Below, piece by piece: positions 34,101 through 47,900 of a DNA stretch of 64,000 nucleotides (its first letter is position 1; each line of letters opens with the position of its first letter). The DNA is from Neospora caninum Liverpool (lineage: Eukaryota; Apicomplexa; Conoidasida; Eucoccidiorida; Sarcocystidae), in NCBI RefSeq assembly GCF_000208865.1, contig NC_018392.1:3151348-3215347 (forward strand), written 5' to 3'. The notes below the pieces were generated by a model. It ran no database searches. It worked only from the letters and a program-made list of their open reading frames with translations, and was not told the DNA's origin. A program made the position numbers and the translations under genes.

Positions 34101-37100
34101 ACAGAGACATACATCCGCGCGCCCGTTTGACGAGCGCTCTTCCACAGGCGTCCGGCATTGGAACTGGAACTACTCCACGTGTGCTCTGTGTCGATGAGCC
34201 GTTTCCGCAGGGAGTATTGGTGGGTCTGCATGTTCGCTGAGGTGTACCAGTGCATCTGCGTTTGCTTCGCATGTGGAAGCAAAACAATTGCTGAATGCCT
34301 TCCCTGTGGTCCACTCTGTGCTTCTGGAAATTGCACTGACGAGACTCACATCGTCGCCAGTGCGTCGCTTAACTCGGCCAACCTGTATGAAGCATCAAAC
34401 GCCAAGGAGGACGGGTAAGCGAGGCTGTGTCTGAAGGTCATGGCAGCGGATCTAGTTCAGTCTGCGATCTGCGCAATGTTAACTCAGTTCTTCGTGGATG
34501 TACCTTCGGCCATCTGACGAACTTGTACCACTCTGGTGACGTTTTGCGTGGGTATCACAATGCTGATAGCGGCTGGATACGAAGGTCGCTGTCTGAATCA
34601 ACGTCAACACCTCGGCTGTACGTTTTTCCGATGCCTCACCGCTGCAAGATGCCTTGCCTCCTTCGTGGGGGGTGAACAGGCCTCATCAGTGCTAATGGCG
34701 CCTCTTGATGATCTGCTCTCTCAGCCCTGGAAGCTGTAACTGCAAACAACAGCATTTTGGAATGCTAAGGCGGCCGGCTCCGATGAACAGTACACGCTGG
34801 CAGTGAATGTGTGCATCAGCGTTCTCAAACCGACAGTGCAGAATTATCGAGCAGCGGAATCTCGATCTGACTGGAGAAATGAACTAACGCGGCAGTCGCT
34901 TTTTCTTGCCGCTCTTTCGGGGCTCGGTGGGTTCTTTGCACAGCGTCATCGGTCCCTAACGAAGCGAGTTCAGTCAGGTGACAACGCTGAACCCCCCGTG
35001 TCACCCATTCATAAGAATCAGGGCGGAAGCGCATCATCAACCCCAGTCAATCTGTGCCGCCGAACCCGACCCTATTGCGGGGTGCACGAGTATCAGCAAT
35101 CTGTTTCCAGCTCGGTGATGGACGACCGTAAAGGATAGGAGATGCCACCGCTTTGAACTCTATCTTAAGCAAGAGACACGGTACATCCAAGACGATATCC
35201 ACTCCATCGCGTCTTCCGGCGTCAGCAACAGTTCCTCGTGGCTTCGCTCGGAGCAACTGACCTGCTCCTGGTGGTACGGAGGACTTCTTGGCGGCGGCGG
35301 GTTTCTTTGGAAGAAGACAAAACTTGTTCGGAGCAGTGGGGGGTGCGGCTTTGCTCTCTCCTTTTGTTGTTGGCTCGGCAGATGCAAATGAATCGTCCGA
35401 GTTGCTGTCTCGGTTGATCCGGATACACGGGTGGTGACGCATCCCGGCGTTGGCTCCAAAAGGATATTCCTGTTGTGCACTCTCTTCTATCGGGTCTAAG
35501 CTGCCTTCCTCGCGAGCCCCAAGGCGCTTGCCGATAGAAGACGTTTCGTCAGCGTGAGCGCGAGAATCTTCCCTGCTCCATCGGTACGTTTTACTCCATA
35601 TGTTTGAGGGACTTCGGCGTGCGCCTTGTTCGTTCGACACCGGACTCCATTGTTTGCCGACTGGCGAACTCGAGTCAGCAGAGTGAGGCCAAAGAAGGGA
35701 TCCAGGGGGTACGATTGTCTGCTCTGTTCTGATAGGTTCTGTGCCTGTGCGGATTGCCCGCTGGCCGAAAGCGCTGCTAGAGCTCTGTCGATTCACTTTG
35801 GATGCAGAATACCTCCCACGGGTATCTCCCCGTTTTTGAGGGCCCTCCTGGTTGTCTCGCTCGGGTCCAGGAATTCTTGGGGTTTTCGGGAACGTCAGAG
35901 GATCCGGGGGAGCACTGCATTCGGTCAACAGCCGCTTTGCGGTTGGATCACTGAGCCCGAGCAAATCCCACATGATCTTGCAAACTGTAGTGTTTCTCAC
36001 TACGGCAGGCGACATTCTCTCGGTCAAATAGTTCACTTCAGAGCTGCGAACAGCGCAGAGAAAACGTATCACTGGGACTTCACTTGCAACAGGGAGCGAC
36101 CGCCATTTGGAGGAAGGTGGAAAAGGCACACGCTGTGGTTTCAGAAGGCGGAGAATTGTTCCTGCGTCAGCGACGCTTTATAATTTGCAGTAAGCACAGC
36201 ACCAAACGATTGCTTCGCTCCTATGACTCCCCCCTTCTTTCTGTGTTCTGTTGCCGTGCTGAAAAATGGTATCCGTGAGGCGAGTTCGTTGTATCGTCCT
36301 TCGCCTGCACTCTTCCTAGAGAGTCGCACTCCCTTAATCAACAGGCATCCTGGTCTAGCGTCCACATCAGATCTGCCCGAGCAACCGCCTTGCATTGACT
36401 GAACTACAGTTGGCTCATCGCATATCTTTGTCAACTAAACCTTGTTTTCCTTGTACTAACCGTATGCACTCAACATCTCGGAACAAGGCTCCTTGCAGGC
36501 GCTCAAGATGCTCGACTCGTGCACGGAGGGCTTTCACTTCGTGTTCGTCTCCCTTAGCTCTCAACCCCCAGTTCACTGCCTCAGCGTCCGCCTGGGGTCA
36601 CGAGGGGGCAAACGAATCTAGAAGGAAAACGCCAGATGTCTGTCGAACGAGGTCTTCCAGGTGCTTCTGAGGGTCTGTGGCTGTGTCACCAGCAAACCAC
36701 TGCTCCAAGGGTAGCTAGGCAACATGTCCGTAACTCGTACTCAATGAGGACGCGTGTGCGAACGGACGGGGCCATCTTTCTCCAGAATGTTTCTCGTCGG
36801 GCATATGTGCGCCAGTTCGTTGTCGCGGCGACTCTCAGAGCTCAGTGTGAACGGCTTCTGTTATCTGCTTTTGTAGGAAGCCGTCGACACCAGCAGGCAG
36901 ACGTACTGTGCTGGTCTCCCGAACTGAGGAACAAGACATGCCGCTGGAGCGCACTGGAGATGTACGCCGTACCTTCTTATCTAGTTCCTGCAGAACGAAT
37001 TGTTTGTGACCAATGAAGACCTTCTCGGCGGCCTGTTTGAGCACATAATGCGTTGAACGCTCAGAGCCTACACACGCGTACTTCGTGACGGCTCATCATC

Positions 37101-40100
37101 AACTCGTTTCGGCTACAGAGAGAGCCTAAATGGTTATGGCGCTTGCCGGTCTCGATCAGTGTGCACATGGCTCTGTCTGATAGGAACTGGTTCTCTTCAC
37201 TTTGTCGTGGACGCGTTTGCTGTCAACCTACCTGCACGCACCGAGCTCAAGTCGTAAAATCTTGTCCACATATTTTCCTTGGAGGCTTCATGTGCACATT
37301 AACTCTTAGCAGGTACCATTCTCCGGCGGCCCGCGTCCTAAACAGATCAACATGGTGTCAGAAACCTGGGCGTCGTGCAGGCGGAAGGAGAGATCCACGG
37401 TAAGAACGCGGTCGCTGAATTTTATGCTGATTCTGTATGGATCAATCCTGCAGTGGTGCGGTTATCTGACACATACGTGCATGACCATGCGCCTTGACAG
37501 ACAAGCTTTGAGGTCGATCGGGAATTTTGCCCTAGTCCATTGATGCTGTCGCTCGAACCCCCAGGAGATCCTTTGCTGGCAGTGGGCATACAATTTATTC
37601 TGAGGTCTTTATTGGCTGCTCCTGCGCTATGGCAAGAGCAAACACCGGCATTAAGCGGTGGCCCCTGAGAATTTATTGGTTATACCGTTTCGAGAAAGAC
37701 TCGCATTTCGTCGATTCGGCGCAAACCATTTTGGAAATCGCTCCACGAAACTTTCCCGTTCACCACATTCGAAAGGCGTTTCACTTCGTCCACCGGAGCG
37801 AAGGCAAGCGAATCTCTGCAAAACACAACGCATATTTATAGCCTAGAGCTACACAGCCCTTCTTTGAAAAAACGCTAGCATCGAATTAGGGATATGACAA
37901 ACACCGAACGAGTCTGCCTCGTCACGTCATGCGATTTCTTTCGAGGATAGTAGACAGCACACAAGTGCGATCTGTCAAGGGCCAAGTCGTGAATGCCGCC
38001 TTTCTCCGAAAGCAGAGCGCTATCAGGGGAAAGGATGACACTAAGAGTCGTGAGGTGGGTTAGTACAGAAGTCCTTCTCTCCGCTTTCCAACACTTCCAA
38101 AACAGGTACGTCGATGGTCAGCCGGAGAAACGACCAGAGGAGGTGTGATGTCTCGGATCAGCCCATGGCTTATTTCGTCCATTTGAATCGACGTTGTCGG
38201 ATGCTGGAGTTGCACTCATCTCATTTCGTTTTCCCCATTGACCACGAATGGCATAAGCGAGAAGATGTCCCTTATCATGCCACGGACCCAACAGTCACAT
38301 GACGGTAAGTAGTGTCCATTTCCGTGCTACGTCACCTTGCTTCTCTTTCCTCTAAGATCTTGTTCAGCATTTCACGGATATCAGGAGGAAGCGATCCTGC
38401 TCCAATTCCCTGGGATCGATCTGTGGATGCCTCGACGGTCTTCGTATCCAGCTTCTCGTGGACTGCTTTCAAGTCCGCGTGCAAACCCTCTATCTGCACA
38501 CAGCAGCACCAACAGTGAAGCTTTTCCTCGTCAGACCGTGCCCAAAAGCCATGTCAAAGTTGAAACACTGTATGCTGCCCCCAGGAAAGACAAACCGCTG
38601 GAAAAGCCACAACAGACTCGGACTGGACAACTCCAGTGTTAGTTTTCTATAGTAACTTCATGCAGCGGCATGCCGTCTTCCGATTGGCTCTGTCTGCTTC
38701 TACTACATTGCATTTGAAAGGCCGATCACCTTTTGCTCAAGTTCCTCCATTCTCGAACGTCTGTCCTCGCCATTCGGAACACCCATGATGCCGGATACAA
38801 AGCAAAGACGAGGCGCGCAGTGAGTTCCGTCGACTGCCCCTGCAGTGGAGCGTATCGCGGCTGCCGTAACCTGCTCTATGCGAAGCGTTTTTCGCTATCC
38901 AGAGATAACGTGGATGAGGGAAAACAGGGAGTGCTTGGCAGATTCATGCTTTTTCTATAATCACGAAAAGACCTTTTTTGTTGTTTCTCCAGCTAAAATC
39001 GTTGGAGGAGGTCTCTACCGTCGGCCACATGAAAGCTCCCATACAAAAGCGTGCACACCCCAGCTGCAGCCCTGGAAAGCAAGGGGGTTCGGGGCTCCAG
39101 CCCATCCACTCGATAATTGCCCACAGCAGTGACTTGGTAATGTGCTGCAATGATTTGTTCCGAAATGAAGATCGGTACGATGCAGGGTGAAGTAACAACC
39201 TCAAAAATAACAAACCGCTGCCTCCCGTGTACTCTTTTGGTCTACAGACCAGCACCATGCATGAAGGCACAATCGAAGCCTCGAACTCCCTCACGATTTG
39301 GAAAACGATGCCAAGCTTGTTTTTGACGCTGGTATCGTATGTTAGTACTTTCTCGCTACACCTGTGGAGTGTTGAGAAATCTCCCGGCTCTAACTACGCT
39401 ATTTGTGGCATGTGGATCTCACAGCCGTTCTCCGAAACGAGCTTTTCCTCTATAACTACGCGTGACGTACGTAAACCTCCATTTGCTCGAGTCGTTCCCT
39501 AAAACGAGCATGTAATTTGATATTCCATTCATGTTGCCAATTGACAAAGTGCGAAGAATGCTAATTCTCCGGGGCCCCACGTGGATTTTCCGAACGTCTT
39601 TAGTTTGAAAAACACGTAAGAGACGTACAACGTTCTGTCAGGAAGGTTGTCAAGAATTAGCGCCCCCATCCGCGCAAATAACAACGCAAATCGCAATCCC
39701 TCATAAAACCTTCACATTGCGCTACAAAGACGGCACGAACGCCTTCGCGTCACACGGCTATTTCTCCAGTATTGGGGCGGGGGGGGGGGGGGCGGGGGGG
39801 AGGGGGAGCACTGTCGTGGAATGTTATTTTTCATGACAACAGAGAAGCAGATTTGTCTTTTACGACAGGGAGTCCAGTCCTAGGTCTTCCATTTCTGTAT
39901 GGCTTTCTCTTCAGTGTGCCGCTCGAAGTCGCTTTTCTGTCCGGCGGACTCGCGACAGCTGAAGGCTTTCCTCGGAGCAGAGGCGCTCGTATTCTCCAGC
40001 ACGAAAAAAAATGGTCTGCTCACAGACGAGATGGGTCCTGATAAAACGTCTATCCGTTAAGAAACTGAGTGAAGCCGTCGCGGCTTCACACGTGGATAAT

Positions 40101-41691
40101 TCAACAGGTAGGCACAGTAAACATACAAATTGGCTATATATATGTATATATATGTATCATGTCTCTTGATGATACGTGCAAAACCGGGAATTGACAGGCA
40201 AATCTACACGTGTAGGGCTAACAAGGGCGGACGTCTACTTTCCGGAGATGAGAAGGCACGTTGTCACAGTGAATTTGCGCGCGTAGGGCAGCCCGTAAAG
40301 TGTTGTGTCCACAAGTCGCGGTTAAGACAAGCTTCTTGATTTCCAGCGTTCTGCTCCATACTAGCATCTTCCCCCGGTATTTCGGTGCGAGGTGTCTGCA
40401 GAAAAAAGTGTATACGCAGCCATGCTATACATAGTACAGCTGCATCCGCAAAGAGATTTTCGAAGAATCAGTTACTGGTGTCACTGCGTAGAAACGCGTG
40501 ACATTTTGCCATCTTCTTGCAGGTTACACTTGGCTAACGACACGTGCCGGCAGCTGCCCGTACTACATGGCGGCAAGAACTGCCCCCGCAACACACTTGC
40601 TGGGAGCTTTTTGCTTGTAGCGAAAAACGCGAGAGGCCGCGTGAGTTGTACAAAATGTTGAGGAATTGCCGACGCATCAGAGGAGCAGGGCATTCGCTGG
40701 GATGGCCGTCGCCGGACACACCAGTAGAAAAACCTTCGGTTCCAGAGTCGCCGTAACCGAAAGCTGGCAAAAATTAGGACAGACTGGCTAGATAGTTTCC
40801 GAGAGACAAAACACATCAAGACGGCGGCTGTGCTATCTCGAGTGACGAGCTACCGATATTCAGAATCCCCCGGGCGTTGCGATGTCGCCCATTCCGAGGG
40901 AGAACCCACAAAATGACACCTGTGGATGTGCCTGTGGCGCAAGCTGCTGTAGGTCCGCCAGAAAGTGGTTCATGAGAAAGTACTCGTCCAGAAATGCAGT
41001 TCAATCGGAGAGGAAGGTAGCCATCTGCCTTTCCGTCTCTTTCTTGTGTCGCTGCCGGAGGTCAACAGACGAGACCGAGTCGTTTCGCGGTGTCTTTGAT
41101 CAACGCCCTTGGAGGTGGTCGGCGCTCCAGAACAAATAACAAATCACCCCTTCAGAATAAAAGCGTCCAAGGCAACCACTGATGCAAGTGAACAAAGGCA
41201 AGTGTGCTCGAAAACCTTTCTGAAGGAGATCGTTTTCGTCTGAGATGCAGCCCCCTGCGTGCATCTAGCCGCCCCCCTGACCCGCCACAACCCATTTCCC
41301 CCACCTTTTGTGAGCTTGTCTTGTCTTCGCAACAGCTTTTTATCGCTGTGCTTTACCCTTCTGCGGCACAAATTGACACCCTGCCGTTGTCCTGCTCATC
41401 TTCCTGGAACTCTCGCTTTTTGAAAGGCGCCCCGCAAACAAATGTTTACAGTTTTCTTGCCATTTTCCCACGTCACCCGTCGTGCTGGCTGGTTGGTGCG
41501 TGATTCCGGCGTTGCGTCCTCAGCCTAAGCTTGCATGCGACACTAGGAAAACATTCCACAGATTGCCCGTTTCTCTTCTCATGGTCGAACTCACGCTATT
41601 TAGGGCAGGCACATACTTCACTCTCTTGGCAGTTCGTGTGCTCAACCTGGTTCTGCAATTCGGCGAGGAACTGTCCGGGCTTTCCTTGCAT
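31145..41691 (-). CDS. Coiled-coil protein with CxxC knuckle, more than 20 small exons
   Basis: No function recognised. Minus-strand exons, N to C: 41691-41617; 41345-41305; 38493-38336 (IEGLHADLKAVHEKLDTK); 37815-37686 (VDEVKRLSNVVNGKVSWSDF); 37032-36973; 36591-36461 (EVKALRARVEHLERLQGAL); 36043 to about 35300; 35267-35185 (EELLLTPEDAMEWISSW); 34562-34504; 34382-34350; 34163-34113; 33946-33875; 33805-33786; 33585-33494; 33421-33286 (CDRCGLPRGVKDCQAC); 33155-33052; 32696-32645; 32375-32320; 32262-32221; 31996-31942; 31844-31756; 31676-31145. Each has GT and AG ends. Phase agrees through 38493-36973, 36591-36043, 34382-33052 and 32696-31145. At least four other joins do not close, so exons are missing. 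The 33155 and 32696 exons, for example, need one more between them. Heptad-like helices dominate; the last exon is disordered. The start may instead be ATG 41937 or an upstream exon. Confidence 0.72.
39774..39807. repeat. G-rich tract
   Basis: Nearly pure G (runs of 4, 2, 12, 7 and 5 with single interruptions) within a presumed intron of the coiled-coil gene. Four or more G runs make a quadruplex possible. Confidence 0.85.
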
Positions 41692-41935
41692 CTGGCCCCG
41701 CGACAGACAGCCTTTGTTTGCTGACATGAAACCGAGAATGAGTGCCTCGTGGTATTTCTACTCTTTCCAAACAAGCAACCGGAGCTATTCTGGCGAATCC
41801 TCGCCCCTAGGCTCCACTGTGTTCTCCGTGATGTCCACATCCTTTGCGGTGCCGCCGGTTTCCGTTCACTCGCCGCTCTGAGCTGCTGCCGGTTTCCGTT
41901 CCCTGGGATCACACAAAATTTCTAGCCACGTCGCC
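41692..41935. promoter_or_regulatory. Short head-to-head gap, coiled-coil / poly-Ser genes
   Basis: The first exon I can support on the minus strand starts at 41691 and the first ATG of the plus-strand giant ORF is at 41936, leaving under 250 bp. A minus-strand frame beginning MATWLEILCDP overlaps this gap (ATG at 41937-41935). Either the two transcripts share a compact bidirectional promoter with overlapping 5' ends, or one true start lies elsewhere. Confidence 0.35.
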
Positions 41936-44900
41936 ATGCACACAACCTCATCGACCTCCGTAGTGGAGGGCGTGCAGAGGCCAGGGGGTGGCCTTTCCTT
42001 GCGACTTGTGTCAGAGAGTCTCGGCGGTTCCGCCGGTGGAACGGAAAACCGCGAGTCCAGATCTCTGGCGAACACATGCTTCACTTCGGGTCTAAAACTC
42101 GGCAGCTCTTCTGCGAGGCGTTCGTCTTGGACAGTCTCAAGCAGTTTCGCTTCGCCCTCTTCTGTTGACCCATCGCCCAGCTCGTACCTTTCTGCGTCTC
42201 CTGCTTGTGCCTCTTCTCGCAGATTTTCTTCTGCGGCCGCACAACCGACGGGAAGGTCCTCTCAGATTTCCACACGCTTGTCTCCCTCGTCTTTGTCTCG
42301 GCAGACGCGTCAGCCATCCGCCCCAGATTTGGCGAACCTAGTTTCCACTTTTAAACTTGCAGGTCCTCCGGTCATTCGTGATTCGGGCGAACCTGGAACT
42401 GCAGCCTCGTCCGGTCTCCCGCCGCGTTTTTCGTCGCCGACGCGGTGTACAGACACCTCAGCGCACGAGGGTTGGGGAGGCACGCCCTCGATTCAAGCAA
42501 ACGCTTTCTCGATTTTTCAGCCCTGGGAGGAACTGGTGCAGAAGCCCGAGGACGAGAAGGCTCATTTTTCGTCGTTGGCGCATGCAGCTGCGAGTTTCCC
42601 GAAACCGAGTTCCCCCCGCCCAAACGCCCACGAGGCTTCGTCTCACATGATGCCCTTGCCAGCATATAGTGCCTCTCAGAAGTCTCTTGAACGCTGCGAT
42701 TCCGTCCTCCCGAAAACTGGAAGCGCGCGCTCGACGCTGTCCAGAGTCTCTGCCTTCTTCCCAGAACCCGCCGACGCTGCGGCCGCTTCATCGTGCCCAG
42801 CCGCTTCATTAAACCTAGGTCCGAGCCGCCTGCATTCCCCGGCTGCTTCTACTACAGCCCGGAACGACCGATTCGGTGACCTGCTTCCCACGCTCTTCTC
42901 GTCCTTTTCGCTAGAGGACGAGGGATCTTTCCCCGCAGATGCTGACTTCTCTGGGGCCTCACACCCTGGCGGTTCCGGCCTCTTCACGTCGGCTTCTTCA
43001 TCCTGTCACAAGGAAACAGCGGTGACGCTGGCGAGGGGACAGGCGATGTCGCGGCCCGTGTCTGTTTCTGGAGAGCGGAGAGAGACAGCGAAGGAGACTT
43101 TATCTCTCCGGGGGGCCCGCGGGGAGGGCGCTGGAAATTTGCTCGCGGAAAGGGGGAGAAATGCGGGGGAAGAAACCGAAATCTGGATGCGAGACGGAGC
43201 GACTCTCGCCACGAAACACACACCACGACGAACCGAAGCTGCCGCCGATACGGCTTTCCGAAGCGAGCAAGAACGGAAGACAGAGCCTTCCCCTCTGTTG
43301 AGTTTGCACGCGGCCTCGATCTTGGCACCCGTCGGGAGACCCCGGAAGACCGCCGAGGGGGGCGACTCTGACAACAGAAGTTGCGATTCTCTCGATCTGC
43401 GAGGCTCGAACTCTCCGCAGCATTCGAATCGATCCCATGCCTCTTGCCCCCATCTTGGCCCTTCTCTTCGTGCGTCTTCGCAACCGTCTCTGTTTCCTCT
43501 CCGGTTTCGGTTACCGCCTCTTCCCATTCGTCTCCTCTATCCTTCGTCTCTAGACCAGGAAGCGGAAGAGGAACCCGCCAAGGAGTTTGGCACAACCTCC
43601 GCTGAATCTGGATCCGCCTCTATCCCTGTTGCTTCCTCTTCTTCTTCCTCTTCTTCGTCCTCTTCTTCGTCATCATCCTCTTCCTCTTCTTCGTCCTCTT
43701 CTTCTTCTTCCTCTTCTTCGTCCTCTTCTTCTTCTTCCTCTTCTTCGTCCTCTTCTTCTTCGTCCTCTTCTTTTTCTTCCTCTTCTTCTTCGTCCTCTTC
43801 TTCTTCTTCCTCTTCTTCCTCGTACGAGGCAGAGTGGCGCCGATGGGAGGAGACTCCTTCTCCCGGGGGAGAAAACGGGGGAGCGCGGCTCTCCTCGAGT
43901 CCCGACGCGCAGACGTTTCTTGAGGAGAGTTTCCTCGCCACGCGCCGCGCAGAAGATGAAGGAGGAAGCAAAGAAGGGAACAAGGCAAGCTGGGGCGGTC
44001 AGGCTTTTCTTTTGAGACTGGAGGACTGGGAAGATCGAGAAGAAGAGGAAAAGAGTCAGACGCAAGAGCTTTTCGGGAAGGACTCTGCACTTGACTCGTG
44101 CAGTCGTCTCGAATTGTCTTTGGAAGGCAGAGAGAGAATGCCCTCGTGCCGTGCATGCAACGAAGAGGGAGAAGAGGGAGAGACAGGCCAAAGTTCCGGA
44201 GACCTTGGCTGTTCCGGCGTCACGGGGGAGATGGAGAACGGGTTCAACCCTGAACTGCCTGTCTCTTCGTTTCTCGCCAAAGTGATTCCTTCCCGCTCCC
44301 CTCTGCCTGCAAGTTCGACGAAAAGGATTCCGGCAACCGCGCGCGTTTCCGAGGACACAGAGACACAAAGCCGAGTCACTCAGAAGACGGAGGAAGGCCT
44401 TGTCCGCGTCTCTGCTTCTTTCGCCTCGAAACAGAAAAGCGCCTCCGAGATCCTCTCGTCCTTCTCTTTCGAGACACCCAAAAGGTTCACAAACATGTCG
44501 CCGCTGCCTGTCGACGCGCAAACGGCGAGTCCGTTTCCCCAGCGTGCGCGGATTTCTGTTTCCCCGTCTCGGGCGGATTCGCGCCACGCTCGCGCACCGT
44601 TCCTCGACGAGGAGGCGAATCAACGGCCTTCGTGGGACCCGGCGATCGAAGAGAGACGCGCTGGGGCATGCGCCGAGACCGAACCTGCCGCCGCCCAGGC
44701 GCGCCTCGACTCCACCGTTTCTCGTGCGCGGCCAGAGACGGAACAAGAAAACGTGGCGTCTCCTTTGTGGACGCAAACTCATAGAGAAGCAAAAGAAGGC
44801 GTGGAGGGTGGAGGGGGTGGACATGGAGAGCAGAGAGAACCAAAGGTTGTGGCTGCCGCTCCTTCGCAGGAAGAATCAAAGAGAGGAGACCAACTAGTCT

Positions 44901-47900
44901 CTCTGTCTCTTCCTCACTCGGTTCTGCCTTCCGCTTTTCCTCCGTCTCAGCAGAGTCTCGCTTCTCACCCCACACGTTCCAGTCTTCTGCAGCTGACGCC
45001 GGATGCACGTTCTTCTCTTCCTGTCTCTGCTCCGTTTGCCGGCTCGAAAACGCATTCGGCCTCTCCCTTTTCGGCGACCCTCGCGGCAGATCCAGAGGCT
45101 CGTTTCTCTTTCGGAGAAGCCAAGAAAAACCCCCATCTTCCTTCCTCTTCTTCGTCTTGCTCCTCTTCCTCTTCTTCTTTCTCTTCTTCTTCTTCGTCCT
45201 CTTGTTCGTTTTCTTCTGCTTTTGCTCCTTCTTTCCTTCTAGCTCCTCGTGTCGTTGGTGTTGCGCCACCGTCCACTGTCCCCTCTCCGTCGTCCGCTCG
45301 TTGCGCCTCTTCTCTGAAGACGGCGTCGAGACGCCCATCGCTGCCTCCGCTTCTCCCGTCGGTTCAGGCGCGCCGTCTCGTTCCGCCTTCGTCTTTGCCT
45401 GCGTCCTCTCTTCCTGCATTTCTGTTTTCCGCTCCCGTGCTGTGCCACACCGTTTCGACTGCTCCGACCGACTCTTATCACTTTGACCACGGCTCGAGTC
45501 TGGTTCCCGCGTTTCCGCTTTCCGCCAAACCGGGCTCTCCCGCTGCTTCCTTCGGCGTGTCTGACGACAAGCGCTCGGCCCCCGCCCCGTCGCTTTCTGG
45601 AATGCATGCACCAGATGCGCCGGCGATTTCCAGCGAGGCGGGGCCGAGCGGCGGCTTCGAGCGAGAGAACTCAGCAGGGGCGCCGGGAGATCCGCAACCC
45701 GACAGCTTGGCGAGCCTCCCACTGCGTTTGCTCGCCGAAGACATTTGGGCTGTTGTGACGCAGAAACAGGAGCGCTGTGAAGGCGCGAAGCAGGCGTTAC
45801 CGACAGAACTAGAGACCGGGAATGCGCCGCAAGCGGCAGAGGGGACGAGCAAGGGAATCGAGAGATCCCCTCCCACGGGAGAGAAAGCGGCTTTTGATTA
45901 CGAGGCTCTACGCCAGCACGTCCGCAAACTCCCCGAGCGTCTTCCCTTTCCGTCTTCATCTTCCTCTTCTTCCTCGTCTTGTGAAGCTTCCAGGACGGTG
46001 GAGCCGAGCACAGGTTCTTTGTCTCTGCTTTCTGTCGCGGGTTTGCCGAAGAGAGAGAGAGAGGAGGGGAAGAGCGACACGAAGGAGCATCCGCCTGCGT
46101 TTGCGCTTCCGGCGCTGGGGTCTTCCTGCCTCGCTGTGAGCGCCCTGCGGTCGTCTTTAGCACGGCGAGAGAGCGCGTCGCTGTGGGGGGATTTGGCGAC
46201 CGCGGAACTGCCGCAGAGAAGAACGTCTGGGAGCGAAGCGTCCTCGTGTGCATCCGACGCGTCTCACCACACATTCAGAAGCATCGCGGCGAAAGATCAA
46301 AAAGCGGAGACTGCAGAGAGGGCGACAAAGCAATTCCAATCGACGCTTGAGACAGGCCGCGTGCTTCTTCACGACGACGGGCTGCATCCCTGGCTGTCTT
46401 CTCGTCTGCCGTCGGCTTCGGAGGGGGAAAACAAACGGCTGTCGGCCCTTTCGCTCTCACAAAAGGACCGCACATCTTTCCGCTCGTCAGCGCTCCTGCG
46501 AAGATCGTCTCTTTCGCTGCGCCGGCAACACTCGTCTCCATCGCGTCTTCCCGTCCCTTTCACTTCGTTCCCTGCCTCACGGGTTGCCGGAGAGGGACGC
46601 GGAGGAGCCGAAGCCAGCGGAGAACGGAGTCCGTCTGCTCTGGACAGCACGCGGGCTGTCGAAGACCGGGCTCCTGTCGCTTCAGCTGCGGCGCTCTGGG
46701 CGCGGTTGAACGCGCGAAAACAGACGCCGCTTCCTTCTGCCCGAGCCTCCTCTTTCCCAGGGGAACGACCGGAGACAGAACTTGCGAGAGGACGAGAAAG
46801 CGTACGCGGGGAAAACACAGGGAGACGCCGCGGAATCGGCGACCAGTCGCCGACTTTCTCTGCGTCAAAGCCCGATGGCGGCGCGGGAAGTCGAAGCCGG
46901 GAACCGAACCACGCCTTTCCAGTGTCTACCTCTCCAGAAAGGGGAAAGGATACATCCGCTTCGCACGTCTCGCCTCTGCCTTCACCTCTGGAGAACGGCC
47001 AGAAACCTTTCGCCTTCTCGGATTTGCTGGACAAAGGACGGCGTCGAGAGACACGCGTGCTGCAGACCCATAGCCGGCGAGCTGGCGAGGGCGCGAAAGA
47101 AACCGGCCTCGGCACTTTGCGCCTTTTCCCAGACGGCGCGTCGGAAACGCCGAGAAACCGCGGCGGGGGAGATGAGGTTCAGAGAGCCCAGAACGCGACT
47201 CTGGATTCCCAGCGCGGCCTTCTGGGGGCTCTGCGCATGCACTCGCCAAATGCAGAGCCGCGGGACACTCCAGGCCCGCCGCGTCGCGCCGCGTCTCCCT
47301 CGTTCGCGTCCTTTGCTTTTTGTGCTGCTCTGAGAAACGGACCTTTCCGGTCCGTCCCGTCTGGTCCGTGTCTCCCCTGTCTCCGAGAGCGCGAAGGCCT
47401 GCGCGGCTCCGGCGGCTCCGAGGTCGGGGAGGGAGGCGTGTGGAGCCGAAGGCGAGCCGTGCTGTCTCCCGTCGTTCGGAGACGAAGAGACAGGGAGGCG
47501 ACAGGGAGAGACAGCTCGTGCGGCCCTTCGTGTTCTCTCTCACCGGGCTCAGAAGTCAGCGCCAGTCGAGGAGCCGCCGGCAGGTATCTCCTGGAAGAGC
47601 ACAGGACTCCCCTGTCTCCGTCGCTTCGCATGCGCAGAAGACCCCACACAGCTCTCCCGTCGACTGCATGCGGCTTCGGGCGCGACTCGGCGAGGGGAAA
47701 AACGCGAACGCTCTCGTTGTCTTCCTTTTCCCGAGCCGAGGAACAGCCTTTTCGGGGCGTTTTTCGCCTGCCGATCTCCGAGAAGACAGCAGACGAGGGA
47801 AGGCAGAGCCACGCGGCGCGCGATGAGAGACGGCGAAGTCGCGCGCTTGTTTCGAGTCCATGCGGGAACTCCCAGCTTCTCTTGTGTCGGGAGGAGGGTC

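Noticed and set aside
34427..34739. Short plus-strand frames such as MAADLVQSAICAML
   Set aside because: Lies inside the minus-strand coiled-coil gene; the opposite strand has the exon IVIPTQNVTRVVQVRQ with proper splice ends.
43537..43983. Minus-strand acidic ORF (poly-Glu/Asp) and related Lys/Arg frames
   Set aside because: Exact antisense of the Ser-codon tract in the giant plus-strand ORF; low complexity only.
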